Of a DNA stretch of 64,000 bases, positions 25,221 to 34,055 are shown in pieces. The stretch is from CATQHQ01 sp965243805 (lineage in GTDB: Bacteria; Gemmatimonadota; Gemmatimonadetes; Longimicrobiales; Gaopeijiaceae): NCBI GenBank assembly GCA_965243805.1, contig OZ251577.1:2294001-2358000 (forward strand), written 5' to 3'. The notes beneath the pieces were generated by a model that had not been told where the DNA came from, did not search any database, and was given only the letters and a program-made list of their open reading frames with translations. Made by a program: the position numbers and the translations under genes. The first letter of the stretch is position 1; the number at the start of each line of letters is the position of its first letter.

Positions 25221-25901
25221 ATGGACACGACAGCCAAGACCAGCACACCCCTCGCCATCGGCGGCGTCCGACAGGCGGCCCTCTCTGCAGCTTCCGCCGT
25301 TCCGCGGCCTGTCGCCGTCGCCGCGACGGTCCTGCTCTTCGCGGCGGCCACGGCGGTGGGCGCTCGGATCGCCGTGCCCCTTGGGTTCACGCCGGTCCCC
25401 ATGACCCTCCAGACCTTCGTCGTGCTTTTGGCGGGCGCGCTTCTTGGCCCCCGGGCGGGTGCCGCGTCCCAGCTGACCTACCTGGCCGTGGGCGCGGCGG
25501 GCGTTCCCGTCTTCGCGGCGGGCGGCGCAGGCCTTCCGTGGCTTCTGGGACCGACGGGAGGCTACCTGCTGGCGTTCCCTCTCGCCGCCGCCGCCGTCGG
25601 CTGGATCGCCGGACCCGGCCGCGCACCGCTGCGGGTCGCCGCAGGATTGGCCGTGGGTACGGGGGCGATCTTCGCCCTGGGCGCCGCCTGGCTCGCGAGC
25701 ATGACGGGCGCCGGCCCCCAAGAGGCGTTCGCGCTGGCGGTTCAGCCCTTCGTCGCGGGCGCGGCGATCAAGGCCGCCGCGGCGTTCGTCGTCGTCCGCG
25801 GCCTGACCGCTGGCCGGCGACTCCCGGCCGTCAGCGAGCACACGGCTGTTGGCGAGCACACGAGCGTCGGCGAGCGCACGGCCGGAGGGCCGGACTCCTG
25901 A
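25221..25901 (+). CDS. bioY: Biotin transporter substrate-binding membrane subunit BioY
   Basis: 226 residues from ATG 25221. BioY features are present: VPLGFTPVPMTLQTFVVLLAGALLGPRAG, GAAGVPVFAAGGAG and GPTGGYLLAFPLAA, with five or six membrane spans. It imports biotin, normally with ECF ATPases (not in this window), and could serve biotin-dependent carboxylases of the acyl-CoA pathways around it. The C-terminal tail is built of an 18-bp unit repeated three times (SEHTAVGEHTSVGERT), outside the membrane domain. It overlaps the next gene at its stop. Confidence 0.92.
   Translation: MDTTAKTSTPLAIGGVRQAALSAASAVPRPVAVAATVLLFAAATAVGARIAVPLGFTPVPMTLQTFVVLLAGALLGPRAGAASQLTYLAVGAAGVPVFAAGGAGLPWLLGPTGGYLLAFPLAAAAVGWIAGPGRAPLRVAAGLAVGTGAIFALGAAWLASMTGAGPQEAFALAVQPFVAGAAIKAAAAFVVVRGLTAGRRLPAVSEHTAVGEHTSVGERTAGGPDS
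25834..25887 (+). repeat. Three 18-bp in-frame tandem repeats in the bioY tail
   Basis: Units at 25834, 25852 and 25870 share gcgagc(a/g)cacg and encode GE(H/R)T-type repeats at the extreme C-terminus of BioY. Confidence 0.85.
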
Positions 25902-26794
25902 TCCCGTCCCAGGATTCGGAGGCGGGCCACCGGGAGTCCCGCGTCGCCGTGGTGGGCGCCGGCGTCATGGGCAACGGAATCGCCCACGTGTGTGCACTCT
26001 CCGGCTTTCCCACCACCCTGGTGGAGATCGACGGTAGCGCGCTGGAGCGGGCAGTGGCGACGATCGCCAAGAACCTGGGACGCCAGGTCGCCAAGGGCTT
26101 GATCAGCGACGAACAGAGACAGGCCGCTCTGGCTCGGATCGAGCCCGTCACAGCACTGGAGGCCGTGGCGACGGCCGGCGTGGTGGTCGAGGCCGTCCCG
26201 GAACGCCCGTCCCTCAAGTACGAGGTGTTTCAGGAGCTGGACCGGCTCGCAGCAGCCGATGCAATCCTCGCGTCCAACACGTCGTCGATCTCCATCACGG
26301 CGATCGGCGCACGCACCCAGCGCCCGGAGCAGGTCGTGGGGATGCACTTCATGAACCCGGTCCCGGTCATGAAGCTGGTGGAGGTGATCCGAGGGCTCGC
26401 AACCAGCGACGCCACCGTCGGCGCGGTTCTGGAGCTCTGCCGCGCGCTGGGCAAGAGTCCCGTGGAGGCGAGGGACTTCCCCGGCTTCGTCTCCAACCGG
26501 ATCCTGGCGCCGATGATCAACGAGGCCGTCTTTGCCCTCATGGAGGGGGTCGCGGAGGCCGACGCCATCGACGCCGTCATGACCCTGGGGATGAACCACC
26601 CCATGGGACCGCTGGCCCTGGCGGACCTGATCGGCCTGGACACCTGTCTGAACATCCTGGAGGTGCTCCACGCCGAGCTGGGCGACGACCGCTACCGTCC
26701 CTGTCCGCTATTGCGCCAGTACGTGGCCGCGGGATGGCTGGGACGGAAGAGCGGTCGCGGCTTCCACCGCTACGACGGCGGCTCGGACCGGTGA
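25898..26794 (+). CDS. 3-hydroxyacyl-CoA (3-hydroxybutyryl-CoA) dehydrogenase; probable CTG start
   Basis: About 298 residues. The Rossmann motif VAVVGAGVMGNGIAHVCALSG, the SNTSSISIT and GMHFMNPVPVMKLVEV active-site regions, NRILAPMINEA, and the C-terminal GPLALADLIGLDTCLNILEVL domain identify the enzyme. It oxidises 3-hydroxyacyl-CoA with NAD. No ATG, GTG or TTG lies in frame before the Rossmann strand. CTG 25898 overlaps the bioY stop (CTGA) and has GGAGGG 8 nt upstream, so a non-standard CTG start (or ATC at 25901) is likely. It lies between the thiolase and acyl-CoA dehydrogenase genes. Confidence 0.9.
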   Translation: MIPSQDSEAGHRESRVAVVGAGVMGNGIAHVCALSGFPTTLVEIDGSALERAVATIAKNLGRQVAKGLISDEQRQAALARIEPVTALEAVATAGVVVEAVPERPSLKYEVFQELDRLAAADAILASNTSSISITAIGARTQRPEQVVGMHFMNPVPVMKLVEVIRGLATSDATVGAVLELCRALGKSPVEARDFPGFVSNRILAPMINEAVFALMEGVAEADAIDAVMTLGMNHPMGPLALADLIGLDTCLNILEVLHAELGDDRYRPCPLLRQYVAAGWLGRKSGRGFHRYDGGSDR

Positions 26795-28008
26795 CTCCCC
26801 TTGCCGCCGACCAGCGCGAGATCCAGGCGCTGGCTCGGGAGTTCGCCGAGGCGGAGATCGCGCCCCATGCCGCCGAGTGGGACCGCGCCGGCGGCTACGG
26901 GCGACCGCTTCTGGACCAGCTGGGCGAACTCGGCTTCTTGGGAATGCTCGTACCCGAGGAGTACGGCGGCCTGGGAATGAACACCGGCGCCTACCTTGTG
27001 GCTCTGGAGGAGCTGGCTAGGGGGGATGCCTCCGTGGCGCTGGCGGTCTCGATCCACAACGGGCCTGTCGTCCGGCTCCTGACGGCCCACGGCAACGACG
27101 CCCAGAAGGAGCGCTGGCTTCCCGACTTGGCCTCGGGCAAGAAGATCGGCGGCTTCGCCCTCACCGAGCCCCAAGCGGGGAGCGACCCGGCGGCCCTGAC
27201 CACCCAGGCCCGGGAGACCGACGGCGGGTGGACGCTGGACGGGAGCAAGCGCTGGGTCACCAACGGAAGACTCGCCGATGTGGTGTGCGTCTTCGCGAGG
27301 ACGGGTCCCAGCGCTGCAGGGACGGACACCGCAGGGACGGACCCCAGCGCCGCGCCCTCGGACGTCGCCCCAGAGATCGGGACCTTCCTCGTGGAGACCG
27401 ACGCCGAGGGCTACCGGCCCGGACGTCGAGAGAAGACGATGGGACTCCGAGCCTCCGAGACGGTGGAAGTGGCGCTGGAGGGCGTGCGCCTGGGGGCCGA
27501 CCGCTTGGTGGGAGACCGGGCGCGGGGACTGGGCCATGCCCTGGACGCCATCGACCTGGGGCGCCTGGGTGTGGCCGCCCAAGCGCTGGGGGTCGCGCAG
27601 TCGGCGATGGAGCACGCGGCCTCACACGCTGTGGAGCGGCGCCAGTTCGGCCGGCCGATCGCTCGCTTCGGCGCGATTCGGAGCAAGCTGGCGGGGATGG
27701 CCACCCGGATCGCCGCGTCCCGGGCGCTGGTGATGGAGGCGGCGCAGGCATGGGAGGCGTCCCCCTCGGGCCGTGCCGCCGCGACCTGGCCCGCTATGGC
27801 CAAGCTCCACGCCAGCGAGACGGCGGCGTGGGTCACCGACCAAGCCGTCAACGTGCTGGGCGGCTGCGGCTTCATGCGGGAGTTTCCCGTGGAGCGGCTC
27901 ATGAGGGACGCGAAGGCCACCGAGATATACGAAGGGACCAGCGAGATACTCCGAATGGTGATCGGCCGGTCCGTCACGCATAGAGAAGGGGAAGCATGGC
28001 AGTCATGA
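26791..28008 (+). CDS. Acyl-CoA dehydrogenase
   Basis: 405 residues from GTG 26791, overlapping the preceding stop. Standard blocks are seen: GFLGMLVPEEYGGLGMN, FALTEPQAGSDPAAL, KRWVTNGRLADV, ERRQFGRPIARFGAIRSKLAGM, VNVLGGCGFMREFPVERLMRDAKA, and the catalytic Glu in IYEGTSEILRMVIGR. FAD-dependent first step of acyl-CoA breakdown, with electrons passed to ETF. A 15-bp tandem repeat (27316-27345) adds AGTDTAGTD to a surface loop. The gene overlaps the leucine dehydrogenase gene by 13 bp, and together they suggest branched-chain amino-acid or fatty-acid catabolism. Confidence 0.95.
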   Translation: MTPLAADQREIQALAREFAEAEIAPHAAEWDRAGGYGRPLLDQLGELGFLGMLVPEEYGGLGMNTGAYLVALEELARGDASVALAVSIHNGPVVRLLTAHGNDAQKERWLPDLASGKKIGGFALTEPQAGSDPAALTTQARETDGGWTLDGSKRWVTNGRLADVVCVFARTGPSAAGTDTAGTDPSAAPSDVAPEIGTFLVETDAEGYRPGRREKTMGLRASETVEVALEGVRLGADRLVGDRARGLGHALDAIDLGRLGVAAQALGVAQSAMEHAASHAVERRQFGRPIARFGAIRSKLAGMATRIAASRALVMEAAQAWEASPSGRAAATWPAMAKLHASETAAWVTDQAVNVLGGCGFMREFPVERLMRDAKATEIYEGTSEILRMVIGRSVTHREGEAWQS

Positions 28009-29159
28009 CGGTTGCATCGAGCTCGGACGTGCCCGAAGCGTCGGGAGCGTCGAAGGCCACCACGGACAAGGGACGTCGCCGGCGGGCGGGCGTGTTCGAC
28101 ATGATGTCGCGCCGCAGGCACGAGCAGATCGCCTTCTGGTGCGAACCCGAGTCGGGGTACAGGGGCATCATCGCCATCCACGACACCACCTTGGGGCCGG
28201 CGCTGGGAGGCACTCGCTTCTGGCACTACGGAAGCGAGGAAGAGGCCCTGGTAGACGCCCTGCGCCTCTCCCGGGGCATGACCTTCAAGGCCGCCATAAC
28301 GGGAGTGGAGCTGGGCGGCGGCAAGTCCGTCATCATCGGCGACAACCGAACGCCGAACCGAGAGGCGATCTTCCGCGCCCACGGACGCGCAGTCGATGCC
28401 TTGGGGGGTCGCTACATCACCGCCGAGGATGTGGGCACGTCGGTGCACGACATGGAGTACGTCCGCAGGGAGACGGACCACGTGGTGGGACTGCTGGGCC
28501 GCTCCGGCGACCCGTCGCCCGTCACCGCCTACGGCGTCTACATGGGCATGAAGGCTTGCGCCGAGGTGCGTTGGGGGGACGACTCCCTGGCCGGCAAGCG
28601 GGTGGCGGTGCAAGGGTTGGGCAACGTGGGCTTCAACCTTTGCAGGTTCCTGGCCGAGGAAGGCGCCCGCCTTGCCGTCACGGACATCCGGTCCGACCGA
28701 GTGTCCGCGGCGCTGGCCGAGCTGCCCGGCACGGAAGCCGTGGAGCCCGCCCACATCTACGGGACCGACGCCGACGTGTTCGCCCCGTGCGCGCTGGGCG
28801 CCGTGATCAACGACGACACCCTGAAGGTCCTGAAGGCTGGGATCATCGCCGGAGCCGCCAACAACCAGCTGGCCGAAGGCCGACACGGCGCGGAAGTGCA
28901 CAGTCGCGGGATCGTCTACGCCCCCGACTACGTGATCAACGCCGGCGGACTGGTCAACGTCTACGGCGAACTGAAGGGATGGGACGTGGAGCGGGGCAAG
29001 CGCCAAGCCGCCGGCATCTACGACACCCTCCTGCGCATCTTCCGGCGGTCGAAGGACGAGAACACGCCCGCCAACGTGGCCGCCGACCGAGTCGCCTTGG
29101 AGCGCCTGCGCGAGGCCCGAGCGGCCCGGAGCGTCGGCGTCCGGGGCAACGGAGCCTAG
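27996..29159 (+). CDS. Leu/Val/Phe-type amino-acid dehydrogenase
   Basis: 387 residues from ATG 27996. The catalytic domain has GPALGGTRFWHY and MTFKAAITGVELGGGKSVIIGD (catalytic Lys region), and the NAD domain has GKRVAVQGLGNVGFNLCRFLAEEGA followed by NNQLAE and NAGGLVNVYGEL. These match the Leu dehydrogenase group, which converts branched-chain amino acids to 2-oxo acids. Co-transcription with acyl-CoA dehydrogenase fits branched-chain amino-acid breakdown. The first about 35 residues are a low-complexity extension that may not be part of the native protein. Confidence 0.92.
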   Translation: MAVMTVASSSDVPEASGASKATTDKGRRRRAGVFDMMSRRRHEQIAFWCEPESGYRGIIAIHDTTLGPALGGTRFWHYGSEEEALVDALRLSRGMTFKAAITGVELGGGKSVIIGDNRTPNREAIFRAHGRAVDALGGRYITAEDVGTSVHDMEYVRRETDHVVGLLGRSGDPSPVTAYGVYMGMKACAEVRWGDDSLAGKRVAVQGLGNVGFNLCRFLAEEGARLAVTDIRSDRVSAALAELPGTEAVEPAHIYGTDADVFAPCALGAVINDDTLKVLKAGIIAGAANNQLAEGRHGAEVHSRGIVYAPDYVINAGGLVNVYGELKGWDVERGKRQAAGIYDTLLRIFRRSKDENTPANVAADRVALERLREARAARSVGVRGNGA

Positions 29160-29171
29160 GGGCGCCGCGCC

Positions 29172-30524
29172 ATGGAAGACCTTCGGCGGTGCGATCCGCC
29201 CGTCTACCGCGCCGTCGCCGGCGAGACCGACCGCCAACGGTCTCACCTGGAGATGATCGCCAGCGAGAACTTCGTGTCGCTTGCAGTCCGAGAGGCCACC
29301 GGCAGCGTCTTCACCAACAAGTACGCCGAGGGACTCCCGGGCCGGCGCTACTACGGAGGCTGCGAGTTCGCCGACCAAGTCGAGGAGCTGGCCCGCAACC
29401 GCGCCACCGCGCTCTTCGGGGCCGACCACGCCAACGTGCAGCCCCACTCCGGCGCCCAGGCCAACATGGCCGGCTACTTCGCGTTCCTGCGTCCCGGCGA
29501 CCGCATCTTGGGGATGAACCTGAGCCACGGCGGCCACCTGACGCACGGCTCGCCGGTCAACTTCAGCGGCCGCTACTTCGAGGTGACCTCCTATGGGGTC
29601 CGCGAGTCCGACGGCCGGATCGACTACGACGCCGTCCGAGACGCCGCCCTCCGCGCACGGCCCGAGATGATCGTGGCGGGCGCGTCGGCGTACCCCCGGA
29701 TCATCGACTTCGCGGCCTTCGGGGAGATCGCCCGGGAGGCCGGGGCCGTACTGATGGTGGACATGGCCCACGTGGCCGGGCTGGTGGCGGGGGGGTGCCA
29801 CCCCAGTCCGGTGCCTCACGCTGACGTGGTGACCACCACGACCCACAAAACCCTCCGGGGTCCACGGGGCGGCATGGTCCTCTGCCGGGACGAGCACGCC
29901 GCCAAGATCGACAAGATGGTCTTCCCATGCATTCAGGGGGGGCCGCTGGTCCACGTGATCGCCGCCAAGGCCGTGGCGCTGGGCGAGGCGCTCTCTTTGG
30001 GCTTCGCCGAGTACGGGCGACGGGTCGTGGAGAACGCGCGTGTCCTGGCCGAGGTCCTGCTGGATCGCGGCGTGCGGCTGGTCTCGGGCGGCACCGACAC
30101 CCATCTCCTGCTGGTGGACTTCACCGGAAGCGAGCTGACGGGCAAGCAGGTTGAGGAGGCATTGGGCCGGGCCGGGATCGCCGTCAACAAGAACACCGTG
30201 CCAGGCGAGACCCGGTCTCCCTTCGTGACTTCGGGCCTGCGGATCGGCACGCCCGCCCTCACCACGCGGGGGATGGGACCCGACGAGATGCGCCGGATCG
30301 GCGGATGGATCGCCGACGTGGTCGACGATGTGGAGAACGAAGACCTGGCGGCCCGAATCCGCCGGGAGGTGGAAGAGCTCTCCCGTGCGTTCCCCCTGTT
30401 TCCTGCCGACGCGCCCAGCGGTCTGCCCGACGCTCGTGCCCGAGCCGGTACCGACGGCCAGCCCGACGCCAGCGACCAAGTCGGTGTCAGTGCTCGCGAC
30501 CATTCCGACTTGGCGGAGGCGTAG
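29172..30524 (+). CDS. glyA: Serine hydroxymethyltransferase
   Basis: 450 residues from ATG 29172. Classic blocks are intact: MIASENFVSLAVREATGS, TNKYAEGLPGRRYYGGCE, VQPHSGAQAN, MVDMAHVAGLVAGG, the PLP lysine in TTTTHKTLRGPRGGM, and SGLRIGTPALTTRGMG. It interconverts serine and glycine with tetrahydrofolate. The C-terminus is about 30 residues longer than usual, a low-complexity tail (DARARAGTDGQPDASDQ), similar to the repeat-derived tails on other genes here. Confidence 0.97.
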   Translation: MEDLRRCDPPVYRAVAGETDRQRSHLEMIASENFVSLAVREATGSVFTNKYAEGLPGRRYYGGCEFADQVEELARNRATALFGADHANVQPHSGAQANMAGYFAFLRPGDRILGMNLSHGGHLTHGSPVNFSGRYFEVTSYGVRESDGRIDYDAVRDAALRARPEMIVAGASAYPRIIDFAAFGEIAREAGAVLMVDMAHVAGLVAGGCHPSPVPHADVVTTTTHKTLRGPRGGMVLCRDEHAAKIDKMVFPCIQGGPLVHVIAAKAVALGEALSLGFAEYGRRVVENARVLAEVLLDRGVRLVSGGTDTHLLLVDFTGSELTGKQVEEALGRAGIAVNKNTVPGETRSPFVTSGLRIGTPALTTRGMGPDEMRRIGGWIADVVDDVENEDLAARIRREVEELSRAFPLFPADAPSGLPDARARAGTDGQPDASDQVGVSARDHSDLAEA

Positions 30525-30546
30525 CAGAAGTGCAAGATTGGCTTCC

Positions 30547-30927
30547 ATGAGCGCTCCCGACTCGCGCAACGAGACCCTGGCCAAGCTGCGGCGGCGGAAC
30601 CCCCGCTTCCACGGCAAGGCGTACGCCTTCGTGCTCGAGGCGCTTCACGGGGTGATCGACGGACTTGAGGAGCGGCGTCACATCTCCGGCGAAGAGCTGG
30701 CGGAGGGCGTGCGGGGCTTGGCGATGAAGCGCTTTGGTCCCATGGCGCGCCTGGTTCTGGAGCACTGGGGCGTGCACTCCACCGACGACCTAGGAGAGAT
30801 CGTCTTCGCGTTGGTGGAGATCGGCATTCTCGTCAAGCAGGACGACGACTCGCCCGAGGATTTCCAGGGGATATTCGACTTCGAAGAGGCGTTCGAGCGC
30901 AACTACCCTTGGACGGTTTCGCCGTAG
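30547..30927 (+). CDS. Minf_1886-family conserved protein
   Basis: 126 residues from ATG 30547. The sequence AYAFVLEALHGVIDGLEERRHISGEELAEGVRGLAMKRFGPMARLVLEHWGV followed by FALVEIGILVKQDDDSPEDF matches the small Minf_1886 family of unknown function, found in Gemmatimonadota, Verrucomicrobia and related phyla. Its stop TAG is the first three bases of an 18-bp unit that recurs 22 bp further on (30947-30964). Confidence 0.85.
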   Translation: MSAPDSRNETLAKLRRRNPRFHGKAYAFVLEALHGVIDGLEERRHISGEELAEGVRGLAMKRFGPMARLVLEHWGVHSTDDLGEIVFALVEIGILVKQDDDSPEDFQGIFDFEEAFERNYPWTVSP

Positions 30928-30964
30928 ACGGTGGCACCACTGGCCCTAGACGGTGGCGCCACTG
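30925..30964 (+). repeat. 18-bp repeat spanning a stop codon
   Basis: tagacggtggcaccactg at 30925-30942 recurs with one change at 30947-30964. The first copy starts with the TAG of the Minf_1886 gene. The 158-bp spacer to 31085 otherwise shows nothing clear. Confidence 0.8.
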
Positions 30965-31085
30965 ATAGGATACTGATAGGTTGCCAGACTGAACCAACTG
31001 GCCCGAAGCGCCAACGGGCCAAATCGCAGCCTGCCGAGACAAGGGACGTGCTCTACGGCCCTTCCGGTCGACCATTGGCGAGAGG

Positions 31086-31292
31086 TTGAACAAGACGGTG
31101 GAGGAGATCGGTTTTCCAGCGTGCCGAAAGTGCGACCAAGGGGTTCTGCTTCCCATGTCGGACTACGGGAGGGCGGGGAGTTCCATTCGCTTCAAGGCGT
31201 GGGTCTGCTCGAATCCGGAGTGCGGGTTCAACATCCGCATAGACAACGGCGAGATCACCTACGGCCGGTCGATCGGACAGAGCTACAAGTAG
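31086..31292 (+). CDS. Small zinc-ribbon protein
   Basis: 68 residues if the TTG at 31086 is used, or 64 from the in-frame GTG at 31098, whose spacing to AGAGG is better. Two Cys pairs (FPACRKCDQG and WVCSNPECGF) about 35 residues apart form a zinc-ribbon. The order CxxC...CxxxxC is typical of small nucleic-acid or protein-binding ribbons. It is 22 bp before nnrE/nnrD and may share its transcript. Function unknown. Confidence 0.75.
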   Translation: MNKTVEEIGFPACRKCDQGVLLPMSDYGRAGSSIRFKAWVCSNPECGFNIRIDNGEITYGRSIGQSYK

Positions 31293-31314
31293 CCGTGTTT
31301 CCAGCCGGGCTGCC

Positions 31315-33060
31315 GTGAGTTCGGCCAGCCCGGAGGCGGGCGTTGCGGAGAGGCCCTTCGGGAAGCCGTGTGTCGAGGCGCCCACCTCCGCCCAAGCTGC
31401 TTGGTGGGATCGGATCGCGATCCAGGAGCGCGGCGTGCCTGAACCCGCCCTCATGGAGAACGCGGGACGGCAGGCGGCGCTGATTGTGCAGCGTCTCTTT
31501 CCCGACGGTCGGGTCATGGGGCTCGTGGGGTCGGGCAACAACGGGGGCGACGCTCTCGTATGCCTCCGAGCCCTGGCGGCGTGGGGTCGTCCCGTGTCGG
31601 CGGTGCTGGTCGGGGAGCGTCCCGTGCCCGATCCTGTGCTGCACGGCTGGGAGCTGCCGGTTGCGGGCGACGTGGAGGGCGCGCTGGTCGGGGATGTGGA
31701 GGGTGCTCTGGCCGGAGGCGTGGAGGGTGCGCTGGTCGGGGCCTCGGTCGTGGTGGATGGGTTGCTGGGCACAGGGATACGGGGCGCTCCACGGGCTCGG
31801 TACGCCGAGGCGATCGAGGCGGCGAACCGCGCTTCGGTGCCGGTGGTGGCTCTGGACGCGCCCTCCGGCGTGGACGGTGGCAGCGGTCGGGTGCCTGGGC
31901 AGGCGGTGCGCGCCGAAGTCACGGTGGCGTTCGGCTGGCCCAAGCTGGGCACACTGCTGTACCCGGGCCGGGAGCTGTGCGGCCGGATTGTGGCGGTGGA
32001 GATCGGCTTCCCGCCCCGGGGCCAGGGTGGCGCCGATGGAGGCAGGGGTGCCTCCGACCGAGGCCAGGGTGCCTTGGACCGAGGCCGGGACACCTCCGAC
32101 CGAGGCCGGGGCGCCTCCGAGGCCGACGAGCCGTGGGCCGAGCTGCTGACTCCCGGATGGGCCGTGCGTGCGCTGCCGCGCCGACCTGCCGTCACCCACA
32201 AGAACGCCGTCGGGGCTCTGACGGTGGTGGCGGGCTCGGCGATGCCGGGCGCGGCGGTGCTGGCCGCGCGCTCCGCCTTCCGGTGCGGCGCCGGCGTGGT
32301 ACGGGCGTGCGGTACGTCGCTGCTGGGGGAGCTGATCCCGGCCGTGCCCGAGGCCCTGTGGGTGAACGCCGGCGACGAGGGGGCTCTCGGCGGTGCCGTG
32401 AAGGCGGGCCGCGCACTGGTCGTTGGACCTGGGCTGGGGACCGGGCCGGCGGCCCGCCAGCAGATGGGCGCGGCGCTGGCGGCACGGGGCGAGCGGCCCG
32501 TCGTGCTGGACGCCGACGCGCTGACTCTGCTGGCCCAAGGCGCGGCAGGGGGGCTGGCCGGGCTGACGCCGGGCCGCAGCGGGCCAGGGCTGGGCCGCAG
32601 TGGACCGGTCGTGGTCACGCCCCACCCCGGCGAGATGGCCCGGCTGCTGGACTGCTCGACGGCGGAGGTGCAGAGCGACCGCCCCGCCGCGGCCAGGCGC
32701 TTGGCCCAGCAGCACGGGGTGGTGGCCGTGCTCAAGGGAGCGCCGTCGCTGGTGGCAGCGCCGGACGGCCGGCTGCTGGTCGCCACCGTGCAGGAGACCT
32801 CGGCGCTGGCCGTGGCCGGGATGGGCGATGTGCTCGCCGGTGCCGTCGGGGCCTTCCTGGCGCAGGGCGTCCCGCCCGTGGAAGCGGCGGGAGTGGCGCT
32901 GACGGTCACGGGGCAGGCCGCCTCGCGGTGCGGGCTGGGAGCCGGGCTGGCTCCGTCGGACGTGGTGGAGGCGCTTCCCGCCGCGCTCGCCCGGCGCGGG
33001 AGCGGATCGACGGACCTGCCCTTTCCCTTTGTCACCTTCGACCAGGACGCGCCGCGCTGA
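31315..33060 (+). CDS. nnr: Bifunctional NAD(P)H-hydrate epimerase / ADP-dependent dehydratase
   Basis: 581 residues from GTG 31315. The N-terminal epimerase (YjeF_N; GNNGGDALVCLRAL, DAPSGVDGG) and C-terminal dehydratase (GALTVVAGSAMPGAAVLAARSA, HPGEMARLLD, GVVAVLKGAPSLVAAPDG, AGMGDVLAGAVGAFLAQG) are both complete. Together they repair hydrated NADH and NADPH. Two repetitive insertions occur in surface loops: an exact-frame 24-bp unit three times (31669-31740, VEGAL(V/A)G) and an Asp/Arg/Gly-rich stretch near residues 240-265 at the domain junction. Confidence 0.94.
   Translation: MSSASPEAGVAERPFGKPCVEAPTSAQAAWWDRIAIQERGVPEPALMENAGRQAALIVQRLFPDGRVMGLVGSGNNGGDALVCLRALAAWGRPVSAVLVGERPVPDPVLHGWELPVAGDVEGALVGDVEGALAGGVEGALVGASVVVDGLLGTGIRGAPRARYAEAIEAANRASVPVVALDAPSGVDGGSGRVPGQAVRAEVTVAFGWPKLGTLLYPGRELCGRIVAVEIGFPPRGQGGADGGRGASDRGQGALDRGRDTSDRGRGASEADEPWAELLTPGWAVRALPRRPAVTHKNAVGALTVVAGSAMPGAAVLAARSAFRCGAGVVRACGTSLLGELIPAVPEALWVNAGDEGALGGAVKAGRALVVGPGLGTGPAARQQMGAALAARGERPVVLDADALTLLAQGAAGGLAGLTPGRSGPGLGRSGPVVVTPHPGEMARLLDCSTAEVQSDRPAAARRLAQQHGVVAVLKGAPSLVAAPDGRLLVATVQETSALAVAGMGDVLAGAVGAFLAQGVPPVEAAGVALTVTGQAASRCGLGAGLAPSDVVEALPAALARRGSGSTDLPFPFVTFDQDAPR
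31669..31740 (+). repeat. Three 24-bp in-frame tandem repeats in nnr
   Basis: Units at 31669, 31693 and 31717 each encode (G/D)VEGAL(V/A)G. The repeat lies in the epimerase domain between the first helices and the VVVDGLLGTG motif. Confidence 0.88.
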
Positions 33061-33062
33061 CC

Positions 33063-34055
33063 GTGCACGAGGATCGGCTGGTTGGTCGCTTGGTGCAGGC
33101 CGGGTGGAGGGGCAGCCGCGATGTGACGTTGGGCCCGGGCGACGACGCGGCCGTGTTGCGGGGCGGGCTGGTGGCCAGCACCGACATGATGGTGGAGGGC
33201 GTCCACTTCCGCTTCGACTGGGTGACGGCGCAGGAGGCTGGCTTCCGAGCAGGCGCGGCAGCGTTGAGCGACATGGCGGCGATGGGCGCGAGGCCGGTGG
33301 CGCTGCTGGTCTCGATGGCGCTGTCCCGCGACCCGGCCGTCGGCGTGGAGCTGCAGCGAGGCGTGCGGCGCGCGGGAGACCGGGTGGGCGTGGCGGTGGC
33401 GGGCGGGGACGTCAGCCGTTCGAGCGGCCCGGTGGTGGTGGACGTGGTGGCACTGGGCCGTGCGCGACAGGTCGTCCCTCGAAGCGCCGCCGCCCCCGGT
33501 CACGAGCTGTGGGTGTCGGGCGCGCTGGGCGGGGCGGCCGCGGCGGTGGCAGCTTGGTCCACAGGTGCCGACCCCATCCCAGGTGCCCGCGAGCGCTTCG
33601 TCACGCCGCCGAACCGCGTTCCCCTTGGCCGTGCGCTGGCTCGCGAAGGACTCGCCCGCTCGATGATCGACGTCTCCGACGGCCTCCTGGCCGACGCACA
33701 CCGACTCACCGCAGCATCCGGCACCAAGATCGTGGTCTGGGAGGACGCCGTGCCGCTGGACTCCGCCCTGGCCGCGCCTCGCCCCCCCTCGGGCGCGCCT
33801 CACCAAGGGGACTTGAACCCGGCCCTAGTTGGAGGCGAAGATTATGAACTGTTGTTTACGGCGGAGACGGGCTCCGCAGACCGCATACGGGCTCTTGCGC
33901 AGGAGTTGGCGTTGTCGATCACGTGCGTGGGGACGGTGGAGGCTGGCGGCGGCCTCGTCCTGGAAGGGGTAAACGGACGGCGCAACGTTGCCGGCGATCA
34001 CGGCTGGGACCACTTCGCCCCGCCGACCTCAACCTCGCCAGCGCAACAGCCGTGA
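33063..34055 (+). CDS. thiL: Thiamine-monophosphate kinase
   Basis: 330 residues from GTG 33063, 2 bp after the nnr stop. ThiL motifs are all present: GDDAAVL, STDMMVEGVHF, AALSDMAAMGA, VAGGDVSRSSGP, IDVSDGLLADAHRL and GGEDYELLFTAE. It phosphorylates thiamine monophosphate to the diphosphate cofactor using ATP. No other thiamine genes are nearby. The gene overlaps plsC at its stop (GTGA). Confidence 0.94.
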   Translation: MHEDRLVGRLVQAGWRGSRDVTLGPGDDAAVLRGGLVASTDMMVEGVHFRFDWVTAQEAGFRAGAAALSDMAAMGARPVALLVSMALSRDPAVGVELQRGVRRAGDRVGVAVAGGDVSRSSGPVVVDVVALGRARQVVPRSAAAPGHELWVSGALGGAAAAVAAWSTGADPIPGARERFVTPPNRVPLGRALAREGLARSMIDVSDGLLADAHRLTAASGTKIVVWEDAVPLDSALAAPRPPSGAPHQGDLNPALVGGEDYELLFTAETGSADRIRALAQELALSITCVGTVEAGGGLVLEGVNGRRNVAGDHGWDHFAPPTSTSPAQQP